This document shows positions 1 through 11,146 of a stretch of 64,000 nt of DNA, in pieces (the stretch's first letter is position 1; each line of letters begins with the position of its first letter). The translations under genes were made by a program, and so were the position numbers. The stretch is from Vreelandella olivaria. Its GTDB lineage: Bacteria; Pseudomonadota; Gammaproteobacteria; Pseudomonadales; Halomonadaceae. Below the pieces are notes generated by a model. The model made no database searches. It worked only from the letters and a program-made list of their open reading frames with translations, and was not told where the DNA came from. The DNA lies in the NCBI GenBank assembly GCA_004295565.1, contig AP019416.1:248001-312000 (forward strand), read 5' to 3'.

Positions 1-406
1 AGGTGAATGCTGCAGGGTGGATGACTTCGGGCGTCAGACAACCGTGTACCGGTGGCGTGGCCCAAAACCTTACGCTCGGGTCGACGTTGTAGACACCCAG
101 TTTGGCGGCGCGCGAGCTGGGGTTGGGTATACCAGGCTCCATGCACACCCGATCGCCCACCTGAAGATGGCTTACGTTTCGGCCGACGTCAGTCACTACA
201 CCGGATGCTTCATGGCCGAGTACCATTGGCTCACGGACAACAAAGGGGCCGATCTGGCCGTGGGTATAGTAATGCACGTCGCTACCGCAGATGCCGACGG
301 TATGGATGCGCACGCGAACGTCATCCGGGCCGAGCTGATCGGGGAGCTCGATCTCTCGTAACGACAGTTCGCGCTTCTTCTCCAGCACCAGCGCTTTTGC
401 TTTCAT
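1..406 (-). CDS. Zinc-dependent alcohol/polyol dehydrogenase, xylitol dehydrogenase-like (partial, N-terminal 135 residues)
   Basis: The frame stays open from an ATG at 404-406 on the minus strand to the window edge, so the gene continues to the left. It shows the GroES-like start of the medium-chain dehydrogenase family: [10 protein letters not shown] with the catalytic zinc cysteine at residue 40, and GHE at 64-66. The segment MEPGIP and the later [10 protein letters not shown] resemble NAD-dependent xylitol/sorbitol dehydrogenases, which oxidise a sugar alcohol to a ketose. The NAD-binding Rossmann domain lies outside the window. It is divergent from an AraC regulator, the usual arrangement for inducible polyol catabolism. 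Substrate is inferred from family resemblance only. Confidence 0.85.
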   Translation of the reverse strand, partial: MKAKALVLEKKRELSLREIELPDQLGPDDVRVRIHTVGICGSDVHYYTHGQIGPFVVREPMVLGHEASGVVTDVGRNVSHLQVGDRVCMEPGIPNPSSRAAKLGVYNVDPSVRFWATPPVHGCLTPEVIHPAAFT

Positions 407-749
407 GACGCTATTCTCGAATTGTATTTAAAGGGGCGAGAACCGGCCTTTTTGGTCTAGTTAACCTCGCTTCAGGCTTAAAACAAATCTACGCGCCATG
501 TGGAAAAAACCGCTAGGCTATAATTTTCTTGGGAATGATACTTTTTGCAGGCTTTCTCAACGTGGTAAGTAATGGTCTGTTTTAAATGGCACTTTCCATA
601 ATGCCTGGGTGGTGCTTTTGGAAAGACAAAAGTCTTTTGTGACCAAAGTATAAAAGGCCAACGGCTCACTTTAATTCAGGATGGTAAGAGATCAGGCATG
701 AGCGTCTTCTCCAGACATCGCTGATAGCTGAAAGAGGCACTGATAAACT
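407..749. promoter_or_regulatory. Divergent intergenic region between dehydrogenase and AraC regulator, with inverted repeat
   Basis: No gene is visible in these 343 bases, which are more AT-rich than the flanks. It must hold the promoters of both divergent genes. A short inverted repeat ACAAAA-GTC-TTTTGT lies around 625-640 and could be a regulator half-site pair; that role is a guess. No firm -35/-10 pair stands out. Confidence 0.4.
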
Positions 750-1653
750 ATGATTACTTCGCATCTCAACGATACGCCTCTTGGTGCGCCTGTTTTCGAG
801 TGCATCAGTCAGGATCCGAAATTCAGTTTCTACTGGCACAGCCATGATTTCCCCGCCCCTATTGCCCGCTGGAATTACCATCCCGAATACGAGTTACATC
901 TCATCCGTTATTCGGCGGGTCATTATGTCGTAGGGGATTATATCGGCCGCTTCGAACCCGGTAATTTAGTGCTGGTGGGGCCGAATATTCCGCACGCCTG
1001 GTTTAGCGAGCTCGATGACGGGCAATCGGTGATCAAGGGTCGTGACGTCGTCCTCCAGTTCAAGGGTGAGTGGCTGGAACACATGATGGCGCTCTGCCCG
1101 GAGCTTAACTGCCTGTCGACGCTCATCGAGGACTCGGCCTTGGGAGTGGAGTTCAAGGGAAGAAGCGGCACGCTGTGCCGAACTGCTCATCAGAATGGGC
1201 GAGCAGGATAATGCTGGCAGGCTACTGACCATGTTGACCATTATGCGCAGGCTCTCGCAAAGCGAATACCATCCCCTAGCCGGTCGAGAGTACGGTCTGG
1301 AGGCCAAGGGCGCATCTTCCGAGCAGGTCGATGCCATACTGCTCTATATCCACGACCACTTTCATGAAGAGCTGCGCATGGCGACATTGGCTGAGAATAA
1401 CGGCATGACGCCTTCCACCTTTTCGCGTTTTTTTAAGCACGCCACCGGCGACACCTTCGTTGCCTTTCTCAGGAGGATCCGCATTGGTCATGCCTGTCGG
1501 CTGTTGCTTGAAGGTAAGCAGTCCATCGCCGATATATGTTTCGAGGTTGGCTATAACAACCTCTCCAATTTCAACCGCCACTTTCGTGAGCTAAAGGGCA
1601 TGACACCACGGCAGTACCAGCAGAAGACGGCTGATCTTGTGCCGAAAGAATGA
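750..1653 (+). CDS. AraC family transcriptional regulator (frameshifted)
   Basis: Read through one frame break near 1160, this is a full-length AraC regulator of about 300 residues. The first part is a cupin-like sensor domain (HPEYELHLIRYSAGHYVVGDY, then GPNIPHAW). The second part carries two helix-turn-helix motifs, including MATLAENNGMTPSTFSRFFK and SIADICFEVGYNNLSNFNRHF, ending with the family signature MTPRQY. Around the break, dropping one A (or restoring two lost bases) joins GVEFKG to EAARCAELLIRMGEQ. It probably senses a sugar or polyol and controls the divergent dehydrogenase. Confidence 0.85.
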
Positions 1654-1772
1654 CAGTAACGAGTTATTAAGTTTGAGTAGTCAGAGCTTGCAGACTGGCA
1701 ACTGAAATAGTTCTGCTTAATCTCCATGACGGCGTGAATGTCACAATGGCGTCGCGCTGTTATAATGGATAA

Positions 1773-3464
1773 ATGAACAGTGCTTTCGCAACACCTACTG
1801 CCTCCCTCGACGATCCCTTCTACTACCTGACGAACTTTCGCTTCGTTTTTGGCATGGGTGGGGAGCGCCACGCTGATCTGCTCGCGGCAGACGAACTTGC
1901 TTTTGTGGAACAGTTTGAAAGCTTGCCGCAGTCCTCCCAAGCACTGCTGGTGCGAATGGTGATGCGCAAAGGTGAACTGTTTCGGCTCAGCAAGCTCTGT
2001 TATGCCGAGGTCGGTGACAGCGCCGCTGCGATGGCGCCCTTGATCGCGCTAGGTTGGGTCGATAGCGACCCGGCGCTTAGCGTCGATGAGCTGTTTAATC
2101 AGCTACGCCTGGCCGAACTGCGCCAAGCGTTGGTGGCGGATATACGCGCCGCCGGGCTGAGTGCCTCCAGCGCCAAAACCGCGCTCCACGACACTCTGGA
2201 AAGCCGACTCCCGCAAACCGTACCGCTGCAGACATGGTGGCCCAACGCGCCTGACCGTGTGGTGCGCCTCACCGTCATGGAGACCTGTGACCGGCTGCGA
2301 CTGATGTTCTTTGGTAACCTGCGCCAGGACTGGGCCGAATTCGTACTCACCGAGCTTGGTCTGCAGCGTTTTGAGGTGGTGCCTTTCACGCCGCACTCGC
2401 GTGCCTTTCAAACGCGTCAGGAAGTCGATACCTATATAACGCTCCATCGCTTGCGCCAACGTCTTGATGAGGGCGAATTGCCCGTTGATCTTTACCGTGA
2501 AGTACCGTCGCCCTCGGACAACCGCTGGCTGGCCACGCGGCGTGCTCGGTTACTGCTGCAACTGGGTCGCGAGGCGGAGCGCAGCGGTGACTCGGCGCTT
2601 GCGCTGACACTCTATGGTGATGCAAATAGTAGCGAAGCGCGCATTCGACAGCTACGTGTGTTGGAGCGATTGGGCGAACATCAAACGGCTTTGGAACGGG
2701 CGACCCAGGCGCTGGATAGCCGCCCTAACGAGACCGAACACCAAGCCCTGGCGCGGCTGCTGCCCCGTTTGCAGCGGCGGCTTAAATTGCCGGTTGTACC
2801 GAGTGAGCCAGAGCCCACCCATGAGCGTTGGGATTTAGTATTGCCCGGGCCACAAGGCGTGGAGCGCGCCGTGGTTCAAGCACTTAGCGAGCCCCAGGCA
2901 CCGATCTACTACGTGGAAAACAGCCTGCTAACCGGACTGTTTGGATTGCTCTGCTGGTCGGCTATTTTCGCCCCGCTGCCAGGTGCCTTCTTCCATCCTT
3001 TTCACAACGGCCCCGCGGATCTGTATCGCGACGATTTTGTGGCGCGGCGGCGCGATGCCTTCGATGCCTGCTTGGCTCAGATGGACGACGGCAGCTACCG
3101 GGAGGTTATTCGGGCGACATGGCGGGAGAAACAGGGGCTGGCCTCCCCCTTTGTGCACTGGCCAATTGTCGATGAGCCGCTGGTTGAGCGGGCGCTTGAG
3201 TGTATCCCCGCTGAGCATTTGCGGGCCTGTTTCGAGCGCTTGCTGGGTGACCTGAAAGCCAACCGGGCCGGGCTGCCGGATTTGATTCAATTTATGCCCG
3301 ATGCGCCCGTTGGTGAGCCGCGCTACCGGATGATCGAAGTCAAAGGCCCCGGCGACCGGCTGCAGGATAACCAGCGCCGCTGGCTCACGTTCTTTCATCG
3401 TCATGAGATACCCGTCGCGGTGTGTTATGTACGTTGGGCGGAAAGCGTCGAGCCGACGCCATGA
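1773..3464 (+). CDS. VRR-NUC domain protein, FAN1-like structure-specific nuclease
   Basis: An intact 563-residue protein. The C-terminus is a virus-type replication-repair nuclease domain, a PD-(D/E)XK variant: PD at about 502-503 and the catalytic strand MIEVKGPGDRLQDNQRRW at about 520-537. The N-terminal and middle parts match the SAP-like/TPR-like regions of bacterial FAN1 homologues, which act on 5-prime flaps and remove interstrand crosslinks. Its stop overlaps the start of the helicase gene by four bases (ATGA), which implies translational coupling and a shared repair role. The start follows no strong Shine-Dalgarno sequence. Confidence 0.88.
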   Translation: MNSAFATPTASLDDPFYYLTNFRFVFGMGGERHADLLAADELAFVEQFESLPQSSQALLVRMVMRKGELFRLSKLCYAEVGDSAAAMAPLIALGWVDSDPALSVDELFNQLRLAELRQALVADIRAAGLSASSAKTALHDTLESRLPQTVPLQTWWPNAPDRVVRLTVMETCDRLRLMFFGNLRQDWAEFVLTELGLQRFEVVPFTPHSRAFQTRQEVDTYITLHRLRQRLDEGELPVDLYREVPSPSDNRWLATRRARLLLQLGREAERSGDSALALTLYGDANSSEARIRQLRVLERLGEHQTALERATQALDSRPNETEHQALARLLPRLQRRLKLPVVPSEPEPTHERWDLVLPGPQGVERAVVQALSEPQAPIYYVENSLLTGLFGLLCWSAIFAPLPGAFFHPFHNGPADLYRDDFVARRRDAFDACLAQMDDGSYREVIRATWREKQGLASPFVHWPIVDEPLVERALECIPAEHLRACFERLLGDLKANRAGLPDLIQFMPDAPVGEPRYRMIEVKGPGDRLQDNQRRWLTFFHRHEIPVAVCYVRWAESVEPTP

Positions 3465-5742
3465 GCGCGACCTATCGCGTCGCGGTGCGGGCGCTGTGCG
3501 AATTCACCGCCCGTGAAGGTGACCTCGATCACCGCTTTACCCCGGCGCCCAGTGCCCAGGAAGGCATACAGGGACATACGCTGGTGGCTAGCCGACGCGG
3601 TGCGGATTATCTTGCAGAACTGCCGCTGTCGGGTCGCTTTGCAGGGCTTACCGTGACGGGGCGTGCCGATGGCTTTGACCCAACAGCCAACCGCTTGGAA
3701 GAAGTCAAAACCCACCGCGGCAGCCTTGAGCGCATGGCCGATAACCAGCGCGCGCTGCATTGGGCGCAGGTAAAGTCTACGGCGCGCTACTCTGCAAAGA
3801 GCGCGGCCTGGAGCACATCACCTTAACGCTGGTGTACCTGGAGATCGCCAGTGGCAAGGAGACCTTGCTCAGCCAGGAAGCCAGCGCCGAGGAACTGGAG
3901 GTTTTTTTTGCCGACCAGTGCCAGCGCTTTCTCGCCTGGGCGGAGCAGGAGGCCGAGCATCGTCTGCACCGCGATCGCACCTTACACTCTCTGCGTTTTC
4001 CCCACGCCGCATTTCGCAGCGGTCAGCGCGAACTTGCCGAAGACGTTTATAAAGCCGCCAGCACCGGACGCTGCCTGCTTGCCCAGGCGCCCACTGGCAT
4101 TGGCAAAACGCTGGGTACGCTGTTTCCCATGCTCTCGGCCATGCCGCGGCAACGGCTTGATCGGATTGCTTTTCTGACCATGAAAACCCCCGGTCGCCGG
4201 TTGGCGCTGGATGCCCTGGCGACACTGCGCGGCAGGCGCGACGCCGCCGAGGCCCAACCCTGCGCGTGCTGGAACTGGTGGCCCGGGATAAAGCCTGTGA
4301 ATACCCTGACCGCGCCTGTCATGGCGAGTCCTGCCCGTTAGCGGCGGGCTTCTACGACCGCCTGCCTGCCGCCCGCCAAGCCGCGGTGGCGCAGCAGTGG
4401 CTGGATTGCAACGCGCTGCGCGACGTGGCGCTGGCTCATGACGTGTGTCCGTATTATCTGGGCCAGGAGCTGGCGCGCTGGGCGGACGTGATCGTCGGCG
4501 ACGTCAACCACTGGTTTGACAGTCACGCGCTGTTGCATGGTTTGGCCCAGGCCAACGACTGGCGAACGGGCGTGCTGGTCGACGAAGCACATAACTTGGT
4601 AGAGCGCGCCCGGGGCATGTACAGCGCCGAACTCGACCAGCAGCGCTTGAGCCGACTGCGGCGTGCTGCTCCTAAAGCGCTCTCCCGGCCGCTGGGCGCT
4701 TGGCCCGCCAGTGGCAGGCCGTGTTCAAAGACGCTGGCGTGGAAGACGTCGGTGAACCGGGTAGACCCGTCTATCGGCTTTTGACGACGCTACCCGATAA
4801 GCTGGTAGCTGCCACTCAGCAAGTGGGCGCTGCGATTACCGACCACCTGGGTGAGCACCCCGAGGATGCGACGCTTGAGCTCCAGGAGCTGCTGTTCGAG
4901 TCGCTAGCGTTCTGCCGCTTAGCGGAGCGCTTTGGGGATCACTCGCTATGTGATCTTACCCGCCATGGCCGCGGGCGGGCGGTGCTGGGGCTTCGCAATC
5001 TGATACCTGGTGATTTCCTGGCCTCACGGTTTAACACTGCCCACTCAGTGGTGCTGTTTTCCGCCACGCTCTCTCCCGCTCACTACTATCGAGACCTGCT
5101 GGGGTTGCCGGATAATACGGTGTGGCAGGAAGTAGCGTCGCCCTTTGCTGCACACCAGCTTGAAGTGCGCATACGCAGCGATATTTCAACGCGTTTTCGT
5201 GATCGAGAAGCGTCTGTTGAGCCGATGGTAGCGGCCATGGCGCAGCAGTATCAGCGCAAGCCCGGCCACTATTTAGCTTTCTTCAGCAGCTTTGCCTACT
5301 TGGAGGCAGTGCTGGCGAGGTTTCGCGAAGCGCACCCAGAGATCGTCGTTTTCAGCCAGACCCGCGGGATGCCCGAAGCCCAGCGCGAGGCATTTCTGGC
5401 GCGTTTTACCCCGGCGGCACAGGCATCGGTTTCGCAGTCCTGGGCGGTGCCTTCGCAGAAGGCATCGACCTGCCCGGCGACCGGCTGATCGGCGCCTTTG
5501 TCGCCACCCTGGGCCTGCCACCGTTCAATGACTTCAACGAAGCGCTCAAGGCGCGGCTCTCCGCGCGGTTCGGCCAGGGCGACGACTACACCTACCGCAT
5601 TCCCGGCATGATCAAAGTGGTACAGGCCGCCGGACGGGTGATTCGCAGTCCAGACGATGAAGGTGTTGTGGTATTAATGGATGATCGTTTTGCCCAGACC
5701 GGCGTGCGCGCGCTATTGCCACGCTGGTGGTCGCCGGGCTGA
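3461..5742 (+). CDS. PD-(D/E)XK nuclease-superfamily 2 (Rad3/DinG-type) helicase fusion (four frameshifts)
   Basis: Four single-base losses (near 3775, 4255, 4690 and 5420) split one gene of about 760 codons. The first 110 residues contain GRADGFD and LEEVKTHRG, which fit the D and E-x-K strands of a Cas4-like PD-(D/E)XK nuclease. Next come Walker A (APTGIGKT), four cysteines fitting an XPD-type Fe-S cluster (KACEYPDRACHGESC, then VCPYY), the DEAH box (LVDEAHN), and motif VI near VQAAGRVIRS. It should unwind DNA 5-prime to 3-prime and probably works with the upstream FAN1-like nuclease. Whether the N-terminal nuclease is active is unknown. Confidence 0.85.
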
Positions 5743-5878
5743 GCATGCTAAACGGGGCAGGTGTTTTTCGTTCCGGCGGCTATGCTTAAGGGACGATGCT
5801 AAACGACCATCAGGCCACGGAAGCGGCCACGGTAGCCAGTCAGGCTGGGCACCGTTCAACACAAGGGAGTGTTATGTC

Positions 5879-7064
5879 ATGAAGAAGCCCATCAGCTTTT
5901 TTGTTCACCATCAGGGGCGCGGCCATGCGCGGCGCACCATGGCGATTATCCGCCAGTTTTCGGCCGACCGCCCAGTCAGCGTGATGACGGCGGATCCTTC
6001 GCTGTTTGATGGTTTCGAGCGCGAGATTGAGCTTGTACCGTTGCCTGACATGATCGGTGCGGACGTACCCACCCAGGCGCTGTTTGACCAGCCCACACCT
6101 TCGGTTATGCACTGTGTGCCCATGGTGTGGTCGAAATGCGCCAGACCATGCGGCGCATTCTGGATCATCTGGACGATAGCGACGCCGGACTATTTGTCAT
6201 TGATGTCTCGGCGGAGCTGGCGCTGCTGTCGCGTATCGCGAGTATTCCAGCGGTCAAGGTTCGCATGCACGGCGACCGAAACGACCCGGGGCACCTGGGC
6301 GCGTATGAGGCGTGCGTCGGCATGTTGGCGCCCTATGATGAGCGCCTTGAGCAGGACGATTACCCTAGCCACCTACGCCAAAAGACGTTTTACACGGGAG
6401 GGCTGTGTACCACCGCCGCCGAGATACCTGAACGCGCCGAAGCGCGCCGCCGACTGGGGCTCGACCCGAACCCGGAAATCGTTCTGGTGCTTACTGGAGG
6501 CGGCGGCTCGGGCACCTATGCGCCGTTGACCGTGGCAGCGCGTGCCGCGCCTAATACATTGTTCGTGACAATTGGCCCGCTGCATCGGGAGGGTCACGAA
6601 ACCGATTTTGCCAACCTGATCAACGTTGGCTGGGTCGATAACGTGGTGGATTACTTGGCGGCCAGCGATATTGTGCTAGCGTCCGCCGGTGACAATACCG
6701 TACATGAAATCGCCATGTTGAAACGCCCCTATATCGTGGCGCCGGAGTGGCGCTACTTCGGCGAGCAGACCCGCAAGGCCGAACGGCTGGCGGAGCTGGG
6801 CGCGGCGGTCAACATGGCCATTTGGCCCGGCGACTATGCCGGCTGGCAGGCAGTGTTAGAAAAAGCCCGGGGGCTGGATGTCAGTGTGCTGGCCGAGCTG
6901 TATAGCGCGGATGCCGCCCGGCATGCAGCCGAGTGGCTGGAAGCCTGCGTTGACCGGCTCTGGGCAGGGTGCCCACCACTCAAACCTCTTCAGGGAGTCG
7001 GTCTGCTAAACGCCTGGTCGCCGAGTTTGCCACTCAGGTCGCGGCGTCTGAAGTTCAGCCATAA
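5879..7064 (+). CDS. Glycosyltransferase, GT28/MurG-like fold (two frameshifts)
   Basis: Starts at the ATG at 5879, with AAGGGAG upstream; the ATG five bases earlier hits a stop at once. The N-terminus has the GT-B pattern FFVHHQGRGHARR. The C-terminal half shows the nucleotide-sugar-binding pattern: VLTGGGGSG, then GWVDNVVDYLAASDIVLASAGDNTVHEIAMLKRP. Bases are missing near 6122 and 6965; the corrected frame ends at 7064, overlapping the tail of the convergent GT2 gene. The sugar and acceptor cannot be read from sequence. The location beside sucrose synthesis genes suggests a part in solute or surface glycan metabolism. Confidence 0.75.
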
Positions 7065-7930
7065 CGGGCGCTGGCAGGTAGGCGCGCGGCGGCAATCTCC
7101 TCCTGGGTGGGGTGCCTAACGATCTCTATGTCCTCTGCTGCCGGCGACCAGCGAATGGCGCCGGCTTCGTGAAACTGGTTTAGCCAGTACTCCATGCACC
7201 ACTGCTCCCAGCGTGCGTAAAAGCGCCTCGCGTTGGCAATAATCGCCTCGAAGTGCGGCCAGGGTGGGGCATACATCGGGTGGTGCTGGTGCCAGGCAAG
7301 CGCACCGCCCACCCAGTAGAGCGGCACGTTGGCCGCTGCCAGTCGCCAGGCGTAGTCGGTCTCCTCGCCGCCGTACCCTCTGTACCCTTCATCCATGCCG
7401 CCCGCGCGATGGTGATCTTGGCGCATCAGAGCAAATGAGAGCCCCCAAAGATTGCCATGGTCAGGCTCATGTCGTATCTCATCGTCTTCAATGGCTGGAC
7501 GCGCCGGGTGGCGTTCGCCCAGGTTGCTCAGGCGCGCAAGATCCAATGTACCGTCTACGCCGTGGCGCACCGCGTCTGCGGGCAGGTAGTGCACTTCGCC
7601 GATATAGAGCGCTGGTCGTTGGATAAGCGCTTCACGGTAGCGCGCAACCAGCGTGGGTGAGGCGATGCAGTCAACATCCAGAAATATCAGCGCATCAAAA
7701 ACGGCGGCATTGACCGCCGCGTTGCGGGCCTTGGCCAACGGCAGGGCATCGCCTTCAACCATGATGTGACGAACCGGGAAATGCGTTTTGGGTAGGTCTG
7801 TTTCGACTTCGGGCTGCATCCAGGCAATCACCAACTCGTCCGGTTGCTGCGTTTGGGCTTCCAGGCTCAACATGAGGTTGACCAGATGTTCGCGGCGGTT
7901 TCTAACCAGCGTCAACGCGCTTACCTTCAT
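7055..7930 (-). CDS. Glycosyltransferase family 2 protein with galactosyltransferase-like C-terminal domain
   Basis: An intact 291-residue GT-A protein. It opens with ALTLVRNRREHLVNLMLSL, has a DxD-type metal site in FLDVDC at about 105-109, and a C-terminal motif GYGGEETDYAWRL typical of the galactosyltransferase C-terminal family. It overlaps the end of the sucrose synthase/phosphatase gene by four bases (7927-7930) on the same strand, so the two are probably translated together. It may modify sucrose or a sucrose-derived solute; this is inference from context, as no substrate motif is visible. Confidence 0.8.
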   Translation of the reverse strand: MKVSALTLVRNRREHLVNLMLSLEAQTQQPDELVIAWMQPEVETDLPKTHFPVRHIMVEGDALPLAKARNAAVNAAVFDALIFLDVDCIASPTLVARYREALIQRPALYIGEVHYLPADAVRHGVDGTLDLARLSNLGERHPARPAIEDDEIRHEPDHGNLWGLSFALMRQDHHRAGGMDEGYRGYGGEETDYAWRLAAANVPLYWVGGALAWHQHHPMYAPPWPHFEAIIANARRFYARWEQWCMEYWLNQFHEAGAIRWSPAAEDIEIVRHPTQEEIAAARLPASARYG

Positions 7931-10010
7931 GCCGCGCCCCCCATTTTTTGTCGGCGTTGAAAGTGCTGAACGCCCTCAATAACGCCCATGGCGTGGCGTG
8001 CGCGGGCAGTGTAGACGTGGGCCACTTCGGGCCCGTCCAGTAGCCCATCGCAGTGGTTGGCCACCGCGATGGAGCAGGGTGCCGAGCGCAGCATATCCAG
8101 GTCATTACCCGAGTCGCCCGCAACATAAAGCGACTGTGGATCAATATGCAGACGTTTGCGTACGTGCTCGACGGCCTGACCCTTGGATGCTTCAACAGGC
8201 AGAATATCCACATAGCGGCTATGGCTTTGGATCACCGTGCCCGCTAGGCCGCGCTTTTTTAGATGTGTCTGGATACGTGCAATCAGCGTTGGGTCACCAT
8301 CGCTGAAGTAGCTGAGTTTATGACGGCGCTGTTCAAGCGATCCTTGGGGCGTCAGTTCAGTCAAATCTCTCAGAGCCTGCTCTAATGCTTCCTGCTGCCA
8401 GCACCGATCAATCCGCGCTGACCACTCCGCGTCTTGCTGGTAAGTCACGCCGTTGGGGTCGCGGTAGTAAATCTCTGAGCCCACCGACGAAATGATCACC
8501 TGGGGGCGGGGATGCCGACCTGCTCGAGAATCGACAGCGCGCTGTGAAAGCTGCGTCCGGTGGCAACGCCAAACCCCAGTGCGGGCTGTTTCTCGTACCA
8601 CTGGTTAAAGGCACGTATACCCTCGGGCGAGCCGGTAAGCGTATTATCGATATCGCAGATCAGCAGCGCCTTGGGCTGCGCAGGATCGGGGCTTGGCTGG
8701 ATTAAGCGGGCGAGGAGGTCGTGGTAGCACTGAGTGTGGCGCTGCCAGTCGTAGCACTTGACAGCCTCCTGGCCGTTGTCGGCCATGCGCTGCCAGCGCT
8801 CGGAATTCTGGAGCAGGTCAAGGGCCTGGCGGATAATGTCATCATGGTGACGGGGGTTGATGAGTACGCCGTTATTACACTGTTCAATAATGTCGCAGGG
8901 GCCGCCGCTGTCGGTGGCAATCAGCGGCAGGCCCGCCGCCGAGGCTTCCAGCAGGGTCAGTCCAAACGGCTCATTGAACGCCGGGTTGATAAATATGCCG
9001 CCCCGCTCACGCGCCCAGGCGTACAGCGCTGGGATATCTTCTGGGGAGTGATGCTTTGGGTAGGCCACGTGACCATAGAGATTGTAGTCATCAATCAGCG
9101 TTAAAAGCTCATGAAGGTTATCGGCAAGCTCAGGCTCTAGCGCATCAATCTGTTCGCGTACGCCTGCCACAATCACCAGATTGGCAAGCTGCTGTAGCGC
9201 TTTACTCTGCCCATAGGCCGATACCAGCGCCGCCAGGTTTTTGCGGGTAACGGGACGGGCAATCGCCAGCAGTACGGGCTTGTTGGGGTCGATCAGAAAG
9301 GGTTGCATCATCGCTTCAATAGCGGGCGTTGAGGTTGCGCCAGTGAATTCATCCAGATGGCTGCCGGGCGGAATGACGCGGATACGGCCGGTATCGTAGT
9401 GCAGGTAATCGGCGTACTGAACTTCGGCTTCATCGCGGGAGCTGGCGATGATCAGCGTGGCATCACGAATGGCGCGCTCTTCAAAGGTGATGCGGCGCTG
9501 CAGAGACTGCTGGGTTGAGTTATCGAGACCAGGCTGGCCGGTGGCCAGGCATTTCAGCTTGCATCGCCCCAGCGAGTGGGCGGTGAATACGAACGGAATG
9601 GCATGGCGAGCGCTGACTTCAGCGGCCACTTCGCCCGCATCGGCGTAGTGGGCGTGCAGAACGTCAGGCGGCTTGGGTAGGCTTGCCAGCCACTCTTCAA
9701 AGGCGGCAATAAACGAAGGAAGTTCCTGCCAGAGTGCTTCCTTAGGCAGGTAATTGGCGGACGAGGTAGGCAGGCGCACCAAGGTAATCTTCGGGCTGAT
9801 CACCTCCACTGGGCAGGTATAATCTACCCGGCTAAACTCACTGGCGAAGGCGCGGGTCACCAGCGTTATACGCTCAATGGCCGGATCCTGTTCGGAAGCC
9901 TCGACCAGCTCAAGCAGGTAGCGGATATGGCCGCCGGTATCGGCCGTAATGCCATATTCGATATCGCTGCCGCGCAGGCAGCCCTGTAATGCCAGATGTA
10001 CGATATGCAT
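7927..10010 (-). CDS. Bifunctional sucrose-phosphate synthase / sucrose-phosphate phosphatase (one frameshift)
   Basis: The first ~460 residues are a GT4 sucrose-phosphate synthase: TADTGGHIRYLLEL, HAHYADAG, FTAHSLGRCK and the nucleotide-sugar loop FNEPFGLTLLEASAAGLP. From about residue 460 a HAD-IIB phosphatase follows (DIDNTLTGS; later GDSGNDLDML), which would remove the phosphate from sucrose-6-phosphate. One C is missing from a run at about 8508, separating the two parts. The fusion makes sucrose from UDP-glucose and fructose-6-phosphate; in halophiles sucrose is a compatible solute. It is divergent from a GT4 gene only about 40 bases away. Confidence 0.88.
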
Positions 10011-10050
10011 GTCGTGAATTCCTTTTCACCTGATGGGGTGTCCCCAATCT

Positions 10051-11116
10051 ATGCTTCAGAAACAGCGTTTACGCATTGCCCAGGTCGCCCCCGTCATCTT
10101 TCCAACCCCGCCGGTGGATAACGGAGGCACCGAGCGCATTGTCTACGACCTAACCGAAGCGCTGGTGGCCATGGGCCATGAGGTCACGCTGATAGCCCCT
10201 TCCGACAGCCAAACATCGGCGCGCCACCTGCCAACCTCGCCAAGCCTGAGCCGCTGGCAGCAGTTGCGTGATAATGTGCCGCCAGGCGTCCCGGCGTTCT
10301 TGAGGCGCTGGCGCTGGAACGCTTGCGTCAGCATTTGGATGAGTTCGATATCATCCACTGCCATGGTGAGTTCTGCCACGCGGCGGTGCTGGGCGAGCGC
10401 CGCCGCCATAGCGTGACAACCGTGCACTGGCGCGTTGATGAGCTGGATCGGCAGCTTTTTTCGAAGGATTTCCCGATCTGCCGGTAGCCTCCATCTCAAA
10501 AGCCCAGGGCGCCGCACTGCCTGAAAATAATCACCTGGGTACGGTTTACCACGGCCTTGATGCCCGGCGCTTTAATATAGGTAAAGGTTCAGGAGAATAT
10601 TTGGCCTTTATTGGCCGTATGACAGACCAAAAACGCCCCGACCGGGCCATTGCCGTGGCGCGCGCCACGGGCTTTCCGCTACGCCTGGCGGGTGGCATCG
10701 ATGTGGGTAACCCTGGTTGGTTCGACCGCCATGTAGCGCCCGAGCTTGATGAACGCATTCAGCATGTGGGGGTGGTCAATGATCAACAAAAGCAGGCATT
10801 TCTGGGCGAGGCGTCCGCACTACTGTTTCCCATTGACTGGCCGGAACCCTTCGGGCTGGTGATGATTGAGGCCATGGCCTGCGGCACGCCGGTCATTGCC
10901 TGGCGAAACGGCTCCGTGGAAGAGATTATCGAAGAGGGCGTCAGCGGCTTTATCGTCGACTCCCACGAAGAGGCAGTGGAGGCGGTTAAACGCCTGCCAG
11001 CGCTTGAGCGACACCGTGTTCGCGAGGTGTTTCTTGAACGTTTTACCGCATCCCGCATGGCCGAGGATTACGTAAAACTTTATAAAACGTTATTAGCCGG
11101 TGAGTACCGCCAATAA
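10051..11116 (+). CDS. Glycosyltransferase family 4 protein (two frameshifts)
   Basis: After correcting missing bases near 10290 and 10480, the protein is about 355 residues. The N-terminus reads RIAQVAPVIFPTPPVDNGGTERIVYDL, the donor/acceptor glycine loop of GT4 enzymes. The C-terminus has FIGRMTDQKRPDRAI and the EX7E-type donor site PEPFGLVMIEAMACGTPVIA. I prefer the ATG at 10051 because the homologous region starts there; 10033 is an in-frame alternative. It is divergent from the sucrose synthase fusion and probably shares its control region, so a role in the same solute pathway is likely but unproven. Confidence 0.8.
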
Positions 11117-11146
11117 CTATTCATAACGACGAAACCAAGTGACCTA

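Noticed and set aside
17-408. Two plus-strand open frames over the left edge
   Set aside because: They lie antisense to a clear zinc dehydrogenase N-terminus on the minus strand and resemble no protein family.
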